Source of the DNA: Acidimicrobilacustris europaeus
GTDB taxonomy: Bacteria; Actinomycetota; Acidimicrobiia; Acidimicrobiales; Acidimicrobilacustridaceae
Length of the DNA: 64,000 bases
NCBI GenBank assembly: GCA_965194515.1
Contig: OZ239146.1
Coordinates: forward strand, 558,001 to 622,000
Direction: 5' to 3'
Both the position numbers and the translations under genes were made by a program. This document shows positions 44,823 to 54,052 of this stretch, piece after piece. The notes under the pieces were generated by a model, which worked only from the letters and a program-made list of their open reading frames with translations, was not told the DNA's origin and did no database searches. Numbering within the stretch: the first letter of the stretch is position 1; each line of letters starts with the position of its first letter.

Positions 44823-46265
44823 TCAGAAGTCGAATGTTGAAAGGTCTGCATGCCAACCACTTGCGCGTTCGATTGCCGATGCCCACCGTTCGCGGTTTGC
44901 GTCACTTGCAGGTTCAACGACTCGCAAGGGTTTCCAAGTTGCAGCGATGTCGTCGAGTCCACCCCATGTGCTGACCGAAAGTCCGGCGAGGAAGGCCGCA
45001 CCGAGAGTTGTGGCCTCAAGCACTGGTGAGATTTCAACCGTGCGCTGCGTTGCATCGGCGAGCGCCTGAGTGAACGTCGGGTTTGCACTCATGCCTCCGT
45101 CAATCCTTAAAGAAGGAATAGTGAGGCCGGTCGTAGCTTCGGCGGCATCGACAAGATCGGCGCCGCGTTGAGCGACACCTTCAAGTACTGCCCGAACAAT
45201 GTGCGGACGAGCGGTACCGCGCGTAATGCCGAGCAATGTGCCACGTGCGCCGTAATCCCAGTTGGGAGTTCCGAGACCGAGAAGCGCGGGTACATAGACA
45301 ACACCTTCGGTATCGGCGCACTGTTGAGCAATGTCGTGTGAAGCGGCGACTGAATCGATGATGCCGAGGTCGTCGCGCAGCCACTCAACGTTTGTTCCGG
45401 CCGAAAGCATGATTGCCTCGATGCCCCACATGGTTTCGCTTCCACGTTTCCAGGCAACGATGGGGAAGGTTCCTGACGAGCTCCGAACGCCAGATGCAGG
45501 TCGGTCAGGGCCTACAACGAGATCGAGCATGCCTCCGGTGCCGAATGTGATCTTTGCCGGGCCAGGCCGCACACAACCTTGACCAATGAGCGAGGCCTGT
45601 TGGTCGCCAGCGACACCGCAGATCATTGGTGCACCGTTTAACGCTGTTGCGGGTGCAATCGGGCCGCTTGAATCGACGATCGTTGGCATTGCCGACCGGG
45701 AAATGTTCAGTTTCGCCAGCAGGGCGTCGTCCCAATCGAGCGTTTCAATTGAGAACAGGCCGGTTACTGCGGCGTTCGACGCATCGGTGACATTCACTGC
45801 GCCTTCGGTGAGTGTCCAAATGATCCACGAGTCAACGGTGCCGACGCACAGGTCGCGCCGGCGATCAGGGTCGGCGTTGTCGAGAAGATGCTTGATCTTG
45901 GTTGCTGATTGGTTCGGGGCGAAGCGCAGCCCTTCTGCCTGCAGCACGAGACAGTCGCCGAGAGTGCGGAGGTCCTGCCAGCCGAGAGCGGGCGCCACTG
46001 GTTCACCAGTGGAACGGTCCCAAACAATGGTTGATGCTCGTTGTGTGGCGATGCCGACACCATCGACCTGACCAACCTCGGCGAGCGCAGCCCGCGCGGT
46101 GGCAAGCGCGGCTGCAGCCATGCGAGTTGCATCGAACTCGACCAACCCAGGTGCGGGCGTGTCGGGCAGAACCTCTTGGCGGTGCTCAACGGCGATGGTC
46201 GCGTCGGGGCGAACAATTGCCGACCGTACGCCTGAAGTGCCGATGTCGACGACGAGAAGGCTCAT
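44823..46265 (-). CDS. glpK: FGGY-family kinase, glycerol-kinase-like
   Basis: 480 residues. The N-terminal actin-like fold has VVDIGTSGVRSAIV (phosphate 1 loop). The substrate motif ATQRASTIVWDRSTGEP and GWQDLRTLGDC match glycerol kinases (NQRETTxVWD, WQDRRT). The C-terminal domain includes ITFGTGGMLDLV and SLRIDGGMSANPTFTQALAD, the FGGY signature region with DGG. It phosphorylates glycerol or a close polyol with ATP. It is the last gene of the minus-strand unit GlpD / ADPS-like / small membrane protein / kinase, and its ATG overlaps the preceding stop by 4 bp. That context supports glycerol as substrate, although a xylulose-type sugar cannot be excluded. Confidence 0.85.
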   Translation of the reverse strand: MSLLVVDIGTSGVRSAIVRPDATIAVEHRQEVLPDTPAPGLVEFDATRMAAAALATARAALAEVGQVDGVGIATQRASTIVWDRSTGEPVAPALGWQDLRTLGDCLVLQAEGLRFAPNQSATKIKHLLDNADPDRRRDLCVGTVDSWIIWTLTEGAVNVTDASNAAVTGLFSIETLDWDDALLAKLNISRSAMPTIVDSSGPIAPATALNGAPMICGVAGDQQASLIGQGCVRPGPAKITFGTGGMLDLVVGPDRPASGVRSSSGTFPIVAWKRGSETMWGIEAIMLSAGTNVEWLRDDLGIIDSVAASHDIAQQCADTEGVVYVPALLGLGTPNWDYGARGTLLGITRGTARPHIVRAVLEGVAQRGADLVDAAEATTGLTIPSLRIDGGMSANPTFTQALADATQRTVEISPVLEATTLGAAFLAGLSVSTWGGLDDIAATWKPLRVVEPASDANRERWASAIERASGWHADLSTFDF

Positions 46266-46639
46266 TGTGTTCTTGCTCCACGAGAGACGGCGATCATCGC
46301 ACCGATTGTTCCGAGTGAGGCGAAGACCAGCGCAAACAAAATGATGCCGAGCAGCAGGCCCAGAGGTTCGGAGAAGTCTCGCGTTGCGACCAGGTACACG
46401 ACTTCGGCGCCACAGAATGTGACAACGCCTGCGGCAGCACCGTGGGGGAGGGCATGGGGCGGGAGGGGTCGAGCTGCCGCGTAGCCAGCAAGCGCACCGG
46501 CAAAGAACGCGATTGCCAACATCACACCGGCGAGGGCGGTATCTGAAAAAACCGTGCGTTGCAGAATCGCTGCGGGAAGTGCGAAGAACAATCCGTTGAA
46601 TGCTCCGACGAGGATGCTCCGACGATCGAAGGCGCCCAT
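46262..46639 (-). CDS. Small membrane protein with four predicted helices
   Basis: 125 residues. Four hydrophobic segments are visible: LVGAFNGLFFALPAAIL, GVMLAIAFFAGALAGYAAA, GAAAGVVTFCGAEVVYLV and LGLLLGIILFALVFASLGTIGAMIAV. There is no recognised domain. It sits inside the glycerol unit, overlapping the kinase start by 4 bp and placed directly after the flavoprotein stop. Uptake or a helper role in glycerol metabolism would fit, but it is far too small and unlike GlpF or GlpT, so this is inference only. Confidence 0.8.
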   Translation of the reverse strand: MGAFDRRSILVGAFNGLFFALPAAILQRTVFSDTALAGVMLAIAFFAGALAGYAAARPLPPHALPHGAAAGVVTFCGAEVVYLVATRDFSEPLGLLLGIILFALVFASLGTIGAMIAVSRGARTQ

Positions 46640-48151
46640 CTAGCGCTCGCTCCCGAAACCCTTGGGCAGATCACCGAATGCAGTCGGCATCCCGAGTTTG
46701 CCTGGATTGAGTATGCCGTTCGGGTCGAGAGCCTTCTTCATGGCATGCAAGACCGAGGTCGCGCCCGCGCCTTGGGCCGCGCTCATGAATCGGGCTCGAT
46801 TGAGTCCAACTCCGTGATGGTGACTGAGCGAGCCGCCGTGCGCGAGAGCGGTGTTTGTTCCGGCGGTCCATGCAGACATGTACATCTCTTCGATCGCGTC
46901 GGGGCCTTCAACTGCGGCCTTACCTGCGAAGGTGAAGTACAGACACGCGCCATCGGAATAGGAATGCGAAAGATGTGCCGTTGAAGAGATGATGCCCGGA
47001 GTTGCTGCGATCGCATCTCGCACCGTGGTGTAGAGCACTGGCAGATCTGTCCACGAGACGGTGAGTTCCAGCGTGTCGACCATGTAGCCACGGGAGATCA
47101 GCGCTTCAAGAGCACTCACATCGTTGCGGTGGCCAAACCATTTCGTAACGAGTTCGGCATCGAGTGGCGCAGCGCTTGAACACTCTTCTGCGGTAATGGT
47201 TGTTGTTGCGTCGACAGTTGCCTGATCGCCTTCGTCGAACGCCAGTAGTACAGCGATATCGCCGGTGCCCCAGTTGCGGTCAGCTTCGGCCGCATCGTAA
47301 AGACGCAGGGCAGCAGGAGCGAGGCCGCGTTGAATGATCCTGCGGCACGCGTCTGCACCGGCTTCGAACGAAGGGAACGCCCACGCGCTGCTGTGATTCG
47401 CAGTGGCCACCGAACGAGCACGCAAACGAGCGCCGGTGATGATGCCGAGAGTTCCTTCCGAGCCCACAAAGAGTTGCGTGAGGTCGGGGCCGGCGGACTG
47501 TCGTGCGTGTCCGCCGGTGTGAACGATTGTCCCGTCGGCAAGAACCACATCAAGGCCGATGACGATGTCTTCGATCTTGCCGTAGCGGTTCGAAAGTTGA
47601 CCGGCGCCGCGGCAGGCAAGCCAACCGCCGATTGTTGAAAGTGCGATCGATTGCGGCCAATGGCCAACGGTGAGTCCGAACTCCGATTGCAGTTCATCTT
47701 CGAACACGTCGCCGAACATTCCGGCGCCAACGTCGACGATTCCGGAATTGGTGTCAACCGAATGAATGCCCGAGAGTCCGCAAAGGTTGAGGAGAACTCC
47801 ACCGAAGAGTGGGATTGATCCACCGACAACTCCGCTTCGCCCAGCGGCGGCGGTGACGGGAATGTTGTTCTCGTTGCACAGGCGCAGAATGGCGGCGACC
47901 TGTTCAGTTGTGGTCGGCGAAACGACCGCCGATGCGATTTGGCCGATCTGAGCGCTTGATGCCCGAGTCATGATGAGCGGCCACCAATCACGACTGGCCT
48001 CAACACGATTCGAAAGCGTGAGGTCAACCCCGGCGCCTGTGGCGCGTAACTGTGCAATCAACTCGTCGTTAACAGCGACGAGGTTGGTGTCGAAGTGGGC
48101 CTTCGTGTTCGCAGCGTCGAGGTCGATGGGCGGTGTTGGGTGGGCCGGCAT
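46640..48151 (-). CDS. Alkyldihydroxyacetonephosphate-synthase-like FAD-linked oxidase
   Basis: 503 residues. The PCMH-type FAD-binding domain shows IPVTAAAGRSGVVGGSIPL, then WPQSIALSTIGGWLACRGAG and NRYGKIEDIVIGLDVVLADG, a combination typical of the ADPS/glycolate oxidase branch. The C-terminus has SLSHHHGVGLNRARFM, the His-rich motif of ADPS, and DPNGILNPGKL. True ADPS makes the ether bond of ether lipids from acyl-DHAP and an alcohol. Bacterial relatives are partly of unknown function. Between GlpD and a kinase-like GlpK, it could use DHAP or a related substrate. The start codon overlaps the GlpD stop by one base. Confidence 0.88.
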   Translation of the reverse strand: MPAHPTPPIDLDAANTKAHFDTNLVAVNDELIAQLRATGAGVDLTLSNRVEASRDWWPLIMTRASSAQIGQIASAVVSPTTTEQVAAILRLCNENNIPVTAAAGRSGVVGGSIPLFGGVLLNLCGLSGIHSVDTNSGIVDVGAGMFGDVFEDELQSEFGLTVGHWPQSIALSTIGGWLACRGAGQLSNRYGKIEDIVIGLDVVLADGTIVHTGGHARQSAGPDLTQLFVGSEGTLGIITGARLRARSVATANHSSAWAFPSFEAGADACRRIIQRGLAPAALRLYDAAEADRNWGTGDIAVLLAFDEGDQATVDATTTITAEECSSAAPLDAELVTKWFGHRNDVSALEALISRGYMVDTLELTVSWTDLPVLYTTVRDAIAATPGIISSTAHLSHSYSDGACLYFTFAGKAAVEGPDAIEEMYMSAWTAGTNTALAHGGSLSHHHGVGLNRARFMSAAQGAGATSVLHAMKKALDPNGILNPGKLGMPTAFGDLPKGFGSER

Positions 48152-49812
48152 CAGTGGACGATCGCTTCAAGTTCTTCGTCGATACGTGCTCGGTAATCGG
48201 CCACCTGTCGGGCTTGCTCTGCCTCGTCCCACCCAAGCTCTGGGGCAAGTAGTGCTGCGACCGCAGCGGCAGCATCGGCAGAAGCGTCGCGAGTTTCAAG
48301 CCTGGCGCGTGTGCGGCGGCTGAGAATGTCGTCGACTGTCGTGGCCATTTCGTAACGCACCGCAAAGATTGCTTCGGCTCGTAGATAGTGCAGCCCGGGA
48401 ACAAGAGGTTCGGCCAGTGATTGGTCGGATTCGGCAATCGCAAGCACGGTCGTCGCATCTGATCCGTATCGATCGGCGAGGCGACGCACCTGATCGCCAC
48501 CAAGAGGTGAGATCGTGTCGGCCGAATCAACGAGGTCCTCATAGCCGTTGGCACCGTGGATCTTGATGTGCTTTGTCTTGCTGCGGCGTCGGAATCGAGT
48601 GATGCGATCTGCCTCAAGAACTTCGGAGAGAACTTCGTCGATCGTGTCGGCGGCCATCTCACGGTAGGTCGTGAGTTTTCCGCCGGTGATTGTGACAACT
48701 CCGGAATCGGAACGGCGCACTTTGTGGCGACGGGAAAGATCGGCGGTGCGTCCTGACGCCTCGGGATCGGCAACAAGTGGTCGAAGACCGGCCCAGGTTC
48801 CGAGGATGTCGTCGGTTGTCACGGTTTCAGTGATCGAACCGTTGAGGGCTCGCAGTAAGTACTCGACGTCGTTTTCGTTGCACTGGGGATCGTCGATCGG
48901 TCCGGTGTAATCAGTGTCGGTCGTGCCTACGAAGGTGAACTGACCCCAGGGCACAACGAACACTGATCGCTTATCGCCAGGAACGGGGATGACGGCAGCG
49001 ACGGTGTTGCGAACCTTCGACCAAGGAACGGTGATGTGCACGCCCTTCGCAGGTCGAATCGAACGTGGGTGCTCGGCTTCATCGAGGGCACGAACATCGT
49101 CAGACCAAACCCCGGCGGCATTCACGACCGCTTTGGCCGAAACGGTGAACGTTCGACCGTCTGCCTTGACGGTGACTCCGTTGACGTTGCCGTTCGAGTC
49201 TTTCTGAAGATCGACAACCTCGGTTCGGTTCACGAGTGTGGCGTCGAATCGCAGTGCGGCAGTGCGAGCAACGGTCACCACGAGACGAGCATCGTCGGCC
49301 TCGGCGTCGTAATAGAGGTACGAAGGCATCAACTTGTCGGCAGGGAGAGTAGGGAACCACTCGAGTGCTTGCTTTTTTGAAACGCGCTTATGCATCTTGC
49401 CGATGCGCAGGCCGCCGGTGAGGTCGTACATCCACATGGCAGTGCCCATGGCGCGGGCGAGTTTGCGGTTCACGACGCCCTTGGTCGAGAAGATGGGGAT
49501 CAGGAACGGAAGCACCTTGACGAGATGGGGAGCATTGCGGCGCAGGATCTGACGCTCGGCGAGTGCTTCGTAGACGAGGCGAATATCGCCCTGCTGGAGA
49601 TACCGAATTCCGCCGTGTACGAGCTTCGATGACTTCGACGATGTTCCAGAGGCGAAGTCATCACGCTCGATCAGGGCGACCCTAAGCCCGCGCGACGCGG
49701 CATCAAGTGCGCATCCGACGCCGGTGATGCCGCCGCCGATGACGACGACATCGAAGTCGGTGGATTCCAAGCGGCGAAGGGCATCGGAACGGTTGAAGGC
49801 GTGGGAGATCAT
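48151..49812 (-). CDS. glpD: Aerobic glycerol-3-phosphate dehydrogenase
   Basis: 553 residues from the ATG at 49812; an upstream TTG at 49836 is less likely. The N-terminal FAD-binding motif is VVVIGGGITGVGCALDAASR. It continues with LIERDDFASGTSSKSSKLVHGGIRYL, the GlpD substrate-site signature. The C-terminal DAO_C region includes LEWFPTLPADK and the helical end. It oxidises glycerol-3-phosphate to DHAP and passes electrons to the quinone pool. It is the first gene of the minus-strand operon and is divergent from whiB with 159 bp between starts. No specific operator is visible there. Confidence 0.95.
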   Translation of the reverse strand: MISHAFNRSDALRRLESTDFDVVVIGGGITGVGCALDAASRGLRVALIERDDFASGTSSKSSKLVHGGIRYLQQGDIRLVYEALAERQILRRNAPHLVKVLPFLIPIFSTKGVVNRKLARAMGTAMWMYDLTGGLRIGKMHKRVSKKQALEWFPTLPADKLMPSYLYYDAEADDARLVVTVARTAALRFDATLVNRTEVVDLQKDSNGNVNGVTVKADGRTFTVSAKAVVNAAGVWSDDVRALDEAEHPRSIRPAKGVHITVPWSKVRNTVAAVIPVPGDKRSVFVVPWGQFTFVGTTDTDYTGPIDDPQCNENDVEYLLRALNGSITETVTTDDILGTWAGLRPLVADPEASGRTADLSRRHKVRRSDSGVVTITGGKLTTYREMAADTIDEVLSEVLEADRITRFRRRSKTKHIKIHGANGYEDLVDSADTISPLGGDQVRRLADRYGSDATTVLAIAESDQSLAEPLVPGLHYLRAEAIFAVRYEMATTVDDILSRRTRARLETRDASADAAAAVAALLAPELGWDEAEQARQVADYRARIDEELEAIVH

Positions 49813-49971
49813 CGCTGCGAGCCTAGAACGGACCAACTCAGAACGCCTGATCGCCTGACCTGCGGAAACGGCGGCCCCGAGCCGGTCTGAATTCGGTTTG
49901 TGTCATCGGGTAGAGGGGGTCAATACTCGTCTTTCCCTATTCGCCCGCTCCGCAGGAGCCGTTCTGCACCT

Positions 49972-50208
49972 ATGAACCACACTTGGCATTCCTTGGCCGC
50001 CTGCACGGGTATTGACCCCGAGATCTTCTTTCCTGACCCCGAAGACGATGCTGACGCCACGCCGGCGAAGATCGTCTGCGGTCAGTGTGATGTCCGCGAA
50101 GCCTGCCTTGAGCACGCACTCGCGGTTCGCGAGAAGGACGGCGTCTGGGGAGGCGCTACTGAGCGTGAACGACGTCGGATGATCCGTCAACGTCGTCGGA
50201 CGGCCTGA
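49972..50208 (+). CDS. WhiB-family iron-sulfur transcriptional regulator
   Basis: 78 residues from the ATG at 49972, giving the usual length; the open frame upstream adds nothing conserved. Four Cys bind a 4Fe-4S cluster: Cys11, Cys36, Cys39 and Cys45, with CxxC as CGQC. The GVWGG turn (residues 57-61) is diagnostic and is followed by an Arg-rich C-terminus (RRRMIRQRRR) that contacts DNA. WhiB proteins are confined to Actinobacteria and their phages, which fixes the phylum. The subclass (WhiB1-like by size) is tentative. The trpD gene begins 2 bp downstream. Confidence 0.95.
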   Translation: MNHTWHSLAACTGIDPEIFFPDPEDDADATPAKIVCGQCDVREACLEHALAVREKDGVWGGATERERRRMIRQRRRTA

Positions 50209-50210
50209 CC

Positions 50211-51245
50211 ATGGACTGGTCGGCAGTTCTTTCGACGCTTGTCGCCGGCACTGATCTCACTGCAACTCAAGCCGCAGACGCCTTGCGCGAGATTCTCGCT
50301 GGCGAGGCCACCGACGCGCAGATCGCTGCGTTCCTGATTGCTCTTCGCATGAAGGGTGAATCGATCACCGAAGTGTCGGCCATGGTCGATGCCATGCTCG
50401 AAGCCGCGGCACCCATCGAACTCCCCGCTGGACCCGATGCCATTGACATCGTCGGAACCGGAGGGGCGCCAAGTCGACGCGCCCATGCATTGAATGTCTC
50501 GACGATGGCCAGTTTCGTTGCTGCTGGTGCGGGCGCTCGTGTGGTGAAGCACGGCAACCGCAAGGCGTCGTCAACATCGGGTTCCTTCGATCTACTCGAG
50601 ATGCTTGGCGTGCCGCTTGAACTCGATGGTCCCGGAGTCGCACATTGTGTGACCGAAGCAGGAATTGGTTTTTGTTTCGCTCGATCGTTCCATCCCGCAA
50701 TGCGTCATGCTGGCCCAGTGCGCACGCAACTTGGCGTGCCGACGGTGTTCAACTTTCTTGGACCGCTTTCCCACCCAGCGCGAGTACAACGCCAGGTCAT
50801 CGGTGTGAGTGATTCAACAATCGCACCAATTGTTGTCGGCGTTCTTCAGAAACGAGGAGCGCCTCGCGCACTTGTTGTCACCGGTGACGATGGCATGGAC
50901 GAGTTCACCACCACGACAACCACCACGGTGCATGAACTACGTGATGGCAATGTCACCACTTCAACCTTCGACCCACGCGATGTTGGTATTGCACTCGCGT
51001 CGGACGATGCCCTCGCTGGCGGCAGCCCGGAAGTGAACGCTGCTATTGCTCGGCGGGTCTTCGCTGGTGAACAAGGGGCCTATCGAGACATCGTGTGTCT
51101 CAATGCTGCAGCTGGTCTTTTCGTTGCCGGTGTCGTTGACGACATCGCCAGCGGCATCGTGAAGGCGCAAGCTTCGATCGACTCGGGTGCCGCAGCGACA
51201 GTGCTTGATCGATTGATTAGCGCCGCGAACGACGCGACGAAGTAA
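50211..51245 (+). CDS. trpD: Anthranilate phosphoribosyltransferase
   Basis: 344 residues. The motif DIVGTGGAPSRRAHALNVST contains the PRPP-binding GTGG, and KHGNRKASSTSGSFDLLEML follows, as in TrpD. Anthranilate-site residues lie around HPAMRHAGPVRTQLGVPTVFN, and GMDEF is seen later. It joins anthranilate and PRPP in tryptophan synthesis. No other trp genes are in the window, so it stands apart from the pathway operon. It starts 2 bp after whiB, so they may be cotranscribed. Its last 29 bp overlap the end of the convergent exonuclease-UvrC gene. Confidence 0.95.
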   Translation: MDWSAVLSTLVAGTDLTATQAADALREILAGEATDAQIAAFLIALRMKGESITEVSAMVDAMLEAAAPIELPAGPDAIDIVGTGGAPSRRAHALNVSTMASFVAAGAGARVVKHGNRKASSTSGSFDLLEMLGVPLELDGPGVAHCVTEAGIGFCFARSFHPAMRHAGPVRTQLGVPTVFNFLGPLSHPARVQRQVIGVSDSTIAPIVVGVLQKRGAPRALVVTGDDGMDEFTTTTTTTVHELRDGNVTTSTFDPRDVGIALASDDALAGGSPEVNAAIARRVFAGEQGAYRDIVCLNAAAGLFVAGVVDDIASGIVKAQASIDSGAAATVLDRLISAANDATK

Positions 51246-52944
51246 CAAAGTCGCTGTCGTCGACGGCCAGGCCCTTTCGCGGGCGAAACGAACGAAGCGC
51301 GGGAAGTGTTGAAGCCAACACACCATCGCAGTGATCAAGAGTGAGATCGGGAGCGTTTTTGTCGAGCCATGAGGCGATGCACCCGAGTTCATCGGCGAGT
51401 TCTCGATGGAGCGGAGCGAGGGGACTGCTGTTGTCGACGCTCTGTCCCGTTGTTGTTACGGGAAGACCCAGGGTCGGTAATTCACCTTCGCCCCAGGCTG
51501 ATTGCAGGCGGCCATGGTCAAGTGCGACACCGCCTAGAGGCCCGAGGTCAATGTGGATGTGGCCGGCTCGGCGGAGTTGATCGAATCTGCGCTGGCGGTT
51601 GATGGCACCGGCCAATGCGCTTGCTCGGTCGCGAACGTCGGCGGCTTCTTCGAACCGCTCTTCGGTTGCGAGCGAAGTGATCTTTTCCGTGAGCGGTTGT
51701 AGGAGCAGATCGGGTTCGATCGTTAATCCACGAACTGCTCGTTCGACAACGAGTTGGTACTCGTCGGGATCGACTCCGCCGGCACACGGACACATCGACA
51801 CCCCAAGTTGTGCAGCGGTGCACGGAGCGTCACGAAGCGCGCGCTTGCCGATTCGACCTGAACATCGACGAAGCGGAACCGAGGTGTGAACGGCATCGAT
51901 GACTCGCTGAGCTGATGACCGTGATGAAAGGGGTCCGAGATACAACGCGCCGTCGTCTTTCACGTCTTTCACAATCGACAGCCGGGGGAAGGTTTCAGCC
52001 AGTGTGAGTTTCACGTAGACATACCGACCCCAGTCTTTGAGTTGTCGGTTGTAACCCGGCATGTACTGATGGATGAGACGAATCTCGTGCACTGCCGCTG
52101 ACAACGGATGGGGATGAACGACGTGATCGATATGTGCTGTCTCTCTGAGTAGTGAACCGATCTTTCGACGATCGTCGCCAGAGAAATACGAGCGCACTCG
52201 AGATCGGAGATTGGTGGCTTTGCCGACGTAGAGCACATCACCTCGAGCGTTGCGAAAGAGATAAACGCCGGGAGAGCGAGGCAGGGAATCGGTGAGACGA
52301 AGTTTCTGCGCACTGGCGTGACCTGCCATCTTCGGCAATGAGAGAAGATCGTCGAGACCGGTGACACCGAGACCGCCAGCGCGTTCGATGAGCAGATGCA
52401 GCAGATCGCCAGTTGCTAGTGCGTCGTCAAGCGCACGGTGCGATGGTTTGTGATTGAGTCGCAGGTGCTGGGCAAGGGTTCCGAGTTTGCAGTTCGGAAC
52501 TTCGTTGCGGACGAGTCGTCGAGCCAGTGCGACGGTGTCGACGGCACGATTCGTAAGTTTGGGTCGCTGGTCGCGTTCGAGAGCGGCTTGCACAAACGAC
52601 AGATCGAATCGGATGTTGTGTCCGACGATGACTGCATCGCCGATGAACTCAAGCAGAGAAGGCAGCACCGCTTCGATGCGAGGAGCGGGCATCACCATCG
52701 AATGAGTGATTCCGGTGAGCACTGTGATCTCTGGTGGAATCGCACATCCTGGATTCACAAGTGTCTGAAACGTTCCGATGCATTCACCGCCCCGGAGTTT
52801 CACCGCCCCAATCTCGGTGATGCCGCACGACGCAGCTGATCCACCAGTGGTTTCGAGATCGATGACACAGAAGGTGACCTGCGAAAGAGGCGTGCCGAGA
52901 TCGTCGAGCGACAACTGCAACGGATCGGGGGCGGGGGAGCGCAC
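51217..52944 (-). CDS. Fusion of DEDDh exonuclease and UvrC-like GIY-YIG domains
   Basis: 575 residues. Residues about 20-190 form a DnaQ-like exonuclease: CVIDLETTG supplies the first acidic pair, VGHNIRFDLSFV the next Asp, and HRALDDALATGDLL the last motif. Residues about 215-310 form a GIY-YIG nuclease resembling the UvrC N-terminus (GVYLFRNARGDVLYVGKATN, then RSRVRSYF). The rest includes a UvrB-contact-like segment (EKITSLATEERFEEAADVRD) but no UvrC C-terminal endonuclease is seen. The architecture is known in actinobacteria; a role in DNA repair is expected, but its exact function is unsettled. The end overlaps trpD by 29 bp. Confidence 0.92.
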   Translation of the reverse strand: MRSPAPDPLQLSLDDLGTPLSQVTFCVIDLETTGGSAASCGITEIGAVKLRGGECIGTFQTLVNPGCAIPPEITVLTGITHSMVMPAPRIEAVLPSLLEFIGDAVIVGHNIRFDLSFVQAALERDQRPKLTNRAVDTVALARRLVRNEVPNCKLGTLAQHLRLNHKPSHRALDDALATGDLLHLLIERAGGLGVTGLDDLLSLPKMAGHASAQKLRLTDSLPRSPGVYLFRNARGDVLYVGKATNLRSRVRSYFSGDDRRKIGSLLRETAHIDHVVHPHPLSAAVHEIRLIHQYMPGYNRQLKDWGRYVYVKLTLAETFPRLSIVKDVKDDGALYLGPLSSRSSAQRVIDAVHTSVPLRRCSGRIGKRALRDAPCTAAQLGVSMCPCAGGVDPDEYQLVVERAVRGLTIEPDLLLQPLTEKITSLATEERFEEAADVRDRASALAGAINRQRRFDQLRRAGHIHIDLGPLGGVALDHGRLQSAWGEGELPTLGLPVTTTGQSVDNSSPLAPLHRELADELGCIASWLDKNAPDLTLDHCDGVLASTLPALRSFRPRKGLAVDDSDFVTSSRRSRR

Positions 52945-53011
52945 CGGTGCAGTCTGATCGAACAGGCGTTCGTGTGCAAGGAGGCCGTCTGAGCCTCGCT
53001 AGTCTCCCTGC

Positions 53012-53224
53012 GTGTCCTCGACCAGTTATCGCTGCACCGCTTGCGGAAATCTCACTCGTTTCGATGTCGTCTCCACCAAACGCACCCGTGCGTTTCACCA
53101 CTACACGGTGGGCGGAGACCTCGAGGTTGAGAGTGAAGAGGTCCTCTCCGAATCAATCGAAGAGGTGTCGTGTCACTGGTGTGGAAACGGTGGTTCGGTC
53201 ATTCAGACCCAGCCGCCGGCATAA
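53012..53224 (+). CDS. Small zinc-ribbon-like protein
   Basis: 70 residues from a GTG. Two CxxC knuckles, CTACG (Cys8, Cys11) and CHWCG (Cys54, Cys57), flank a basic then acidic middle (TKRTRAFHHYTVGG and EVESEEVLSESIEE), a pattern of a zinc ribbon. Function is unknown. The gene is divergent from the exonuclease-UvrC gene with 67 bp between starts, and its last 22 bp overlap the end of the convergent SDR gene. Confidence 0.75.
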   Translation: MSSTSYRCTACGNLTRFDVVSTKRTRAFHHYTVGGDLEVESEEVLSESIEEVSCHWCGNGGSVIQTQPPA

Positions 53225-53952
53225 GACACGTACTGGCCGGTCGTGAAGGTGCTCGTTCCGTCGAGGAACGGCGCGCAGAACGCAGCGAACTCATCCATGC
53301 GTCCGAGTCGGCGCAGCGGCACCTGCTTTTCGAACATTTCGCGCACGGCGGGGTCTTTGGCTCCGGTGGCTTCAAGGAACTCGGGGAAATCCATGAAGTT
53401 GGTACCGACGGCATTGACCTGAACGTTCTTTCGAGCAACTTCACCAGCGACATTTCGAGTGAGCATCGTTGCTCCGGCGCGCACTGATGAATACAGCGAT
53501 GCTCCGGGTGTCGGGCGTGCGCCCGCTGCACTCGTAATGACGAGCACCTGGCCGGAACCTTGTTCGACGAGCGGCGGAATAACGGCTTTGAGGAAGTGGT
53601 ATGGCGCATAGAGGCAGCCGTCGACGATCTTCTCGTACTGATCGATTGTTGATTCGAGAAACGATCCCGGAATGATTTGTCCGGATGCGGCAACCGCGGC
53701 ATCGAAGTGGCCGAAACGAGAGAGCGCTGCGTCCACGAGTTTCTGTGAGTTTTCAGGCTTGGCGATGTTCGAAACTTTTTCAACAGCAAGCACGGTGGAA
53801 CCGAGAGCTTCGAGTTCAGCAACGAGTTCGGGATCAGGGTCGCCGAGCACCACGTCGTGGCCGCGGCGGGCGAACATGCGGGAGAGTTCAGGGCCCACGT
53901 AATGACGGGCATCGGCAACGAGTGCGATTCGGCGAGAACTGGTTTCAGGCAT
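53203..53952 (-). CDS. SDR-fold protein with halohydrin-dehalogenase-type Ser-Tyr-Arg triad
   Basis: 249 residues. The usual SDR TGxxxGxG nucleotide loop is missing; the start reads VADARHYVGPELSRMF. The active-site pattern is Ser141-x12-Tyr154-x3-Arg158, with Arg in place of the normal SDR Lys. Both are hallmarks of halohydrin dehalogenases (S-x12-Y-x3-R triad; T-x4-F/Y-x-G halide-site motif). The second motif is matched as A13-x4-Y18-x-G20, with Ala for Thr. YSSVRAGATMLTRN and the later GTNFMDFPEFL also resemble HheC-type enzymes from memory. If right, it would expel halide from vicinal haloalcohols to form epoxides, without NAD(P). A degenerate SDR of another role is the alternative. It is divergent from the SDR gene at 54053. 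Confidence 0.8.
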   Translation of the reverse strand: MPETSSRRIALVADARHYVGPELSRMFARRGHDVVLGDPDPELVAELEALGSTVLAVEKVSNIAKPENSQKLVDAALSRFGHFDAAVAASGQIIPGSFLESTIDQYEKIVDGCLYAPYHFLKAVIPPLVEQGSGQVLVITSAAGARPTPGASLYSSVRAGATMLTRNVAGEVARKNVQVNAVGTNFMDFPEFLEATGAKDPAVREMFEKQVPLRRLGRMDEFAAFCAPFLDGTSTFTTGQYVSYAGGWV

Positions 53953-54052
53953 GGCAGGCCTCCGTGATTTTCGGTAGCGTCGGTCCTGTCAATCCGATTG
54001 ACACAACCATCTCCGCCAACATACCCGTTGGCGAACTTTGAGGGGCATAAAC

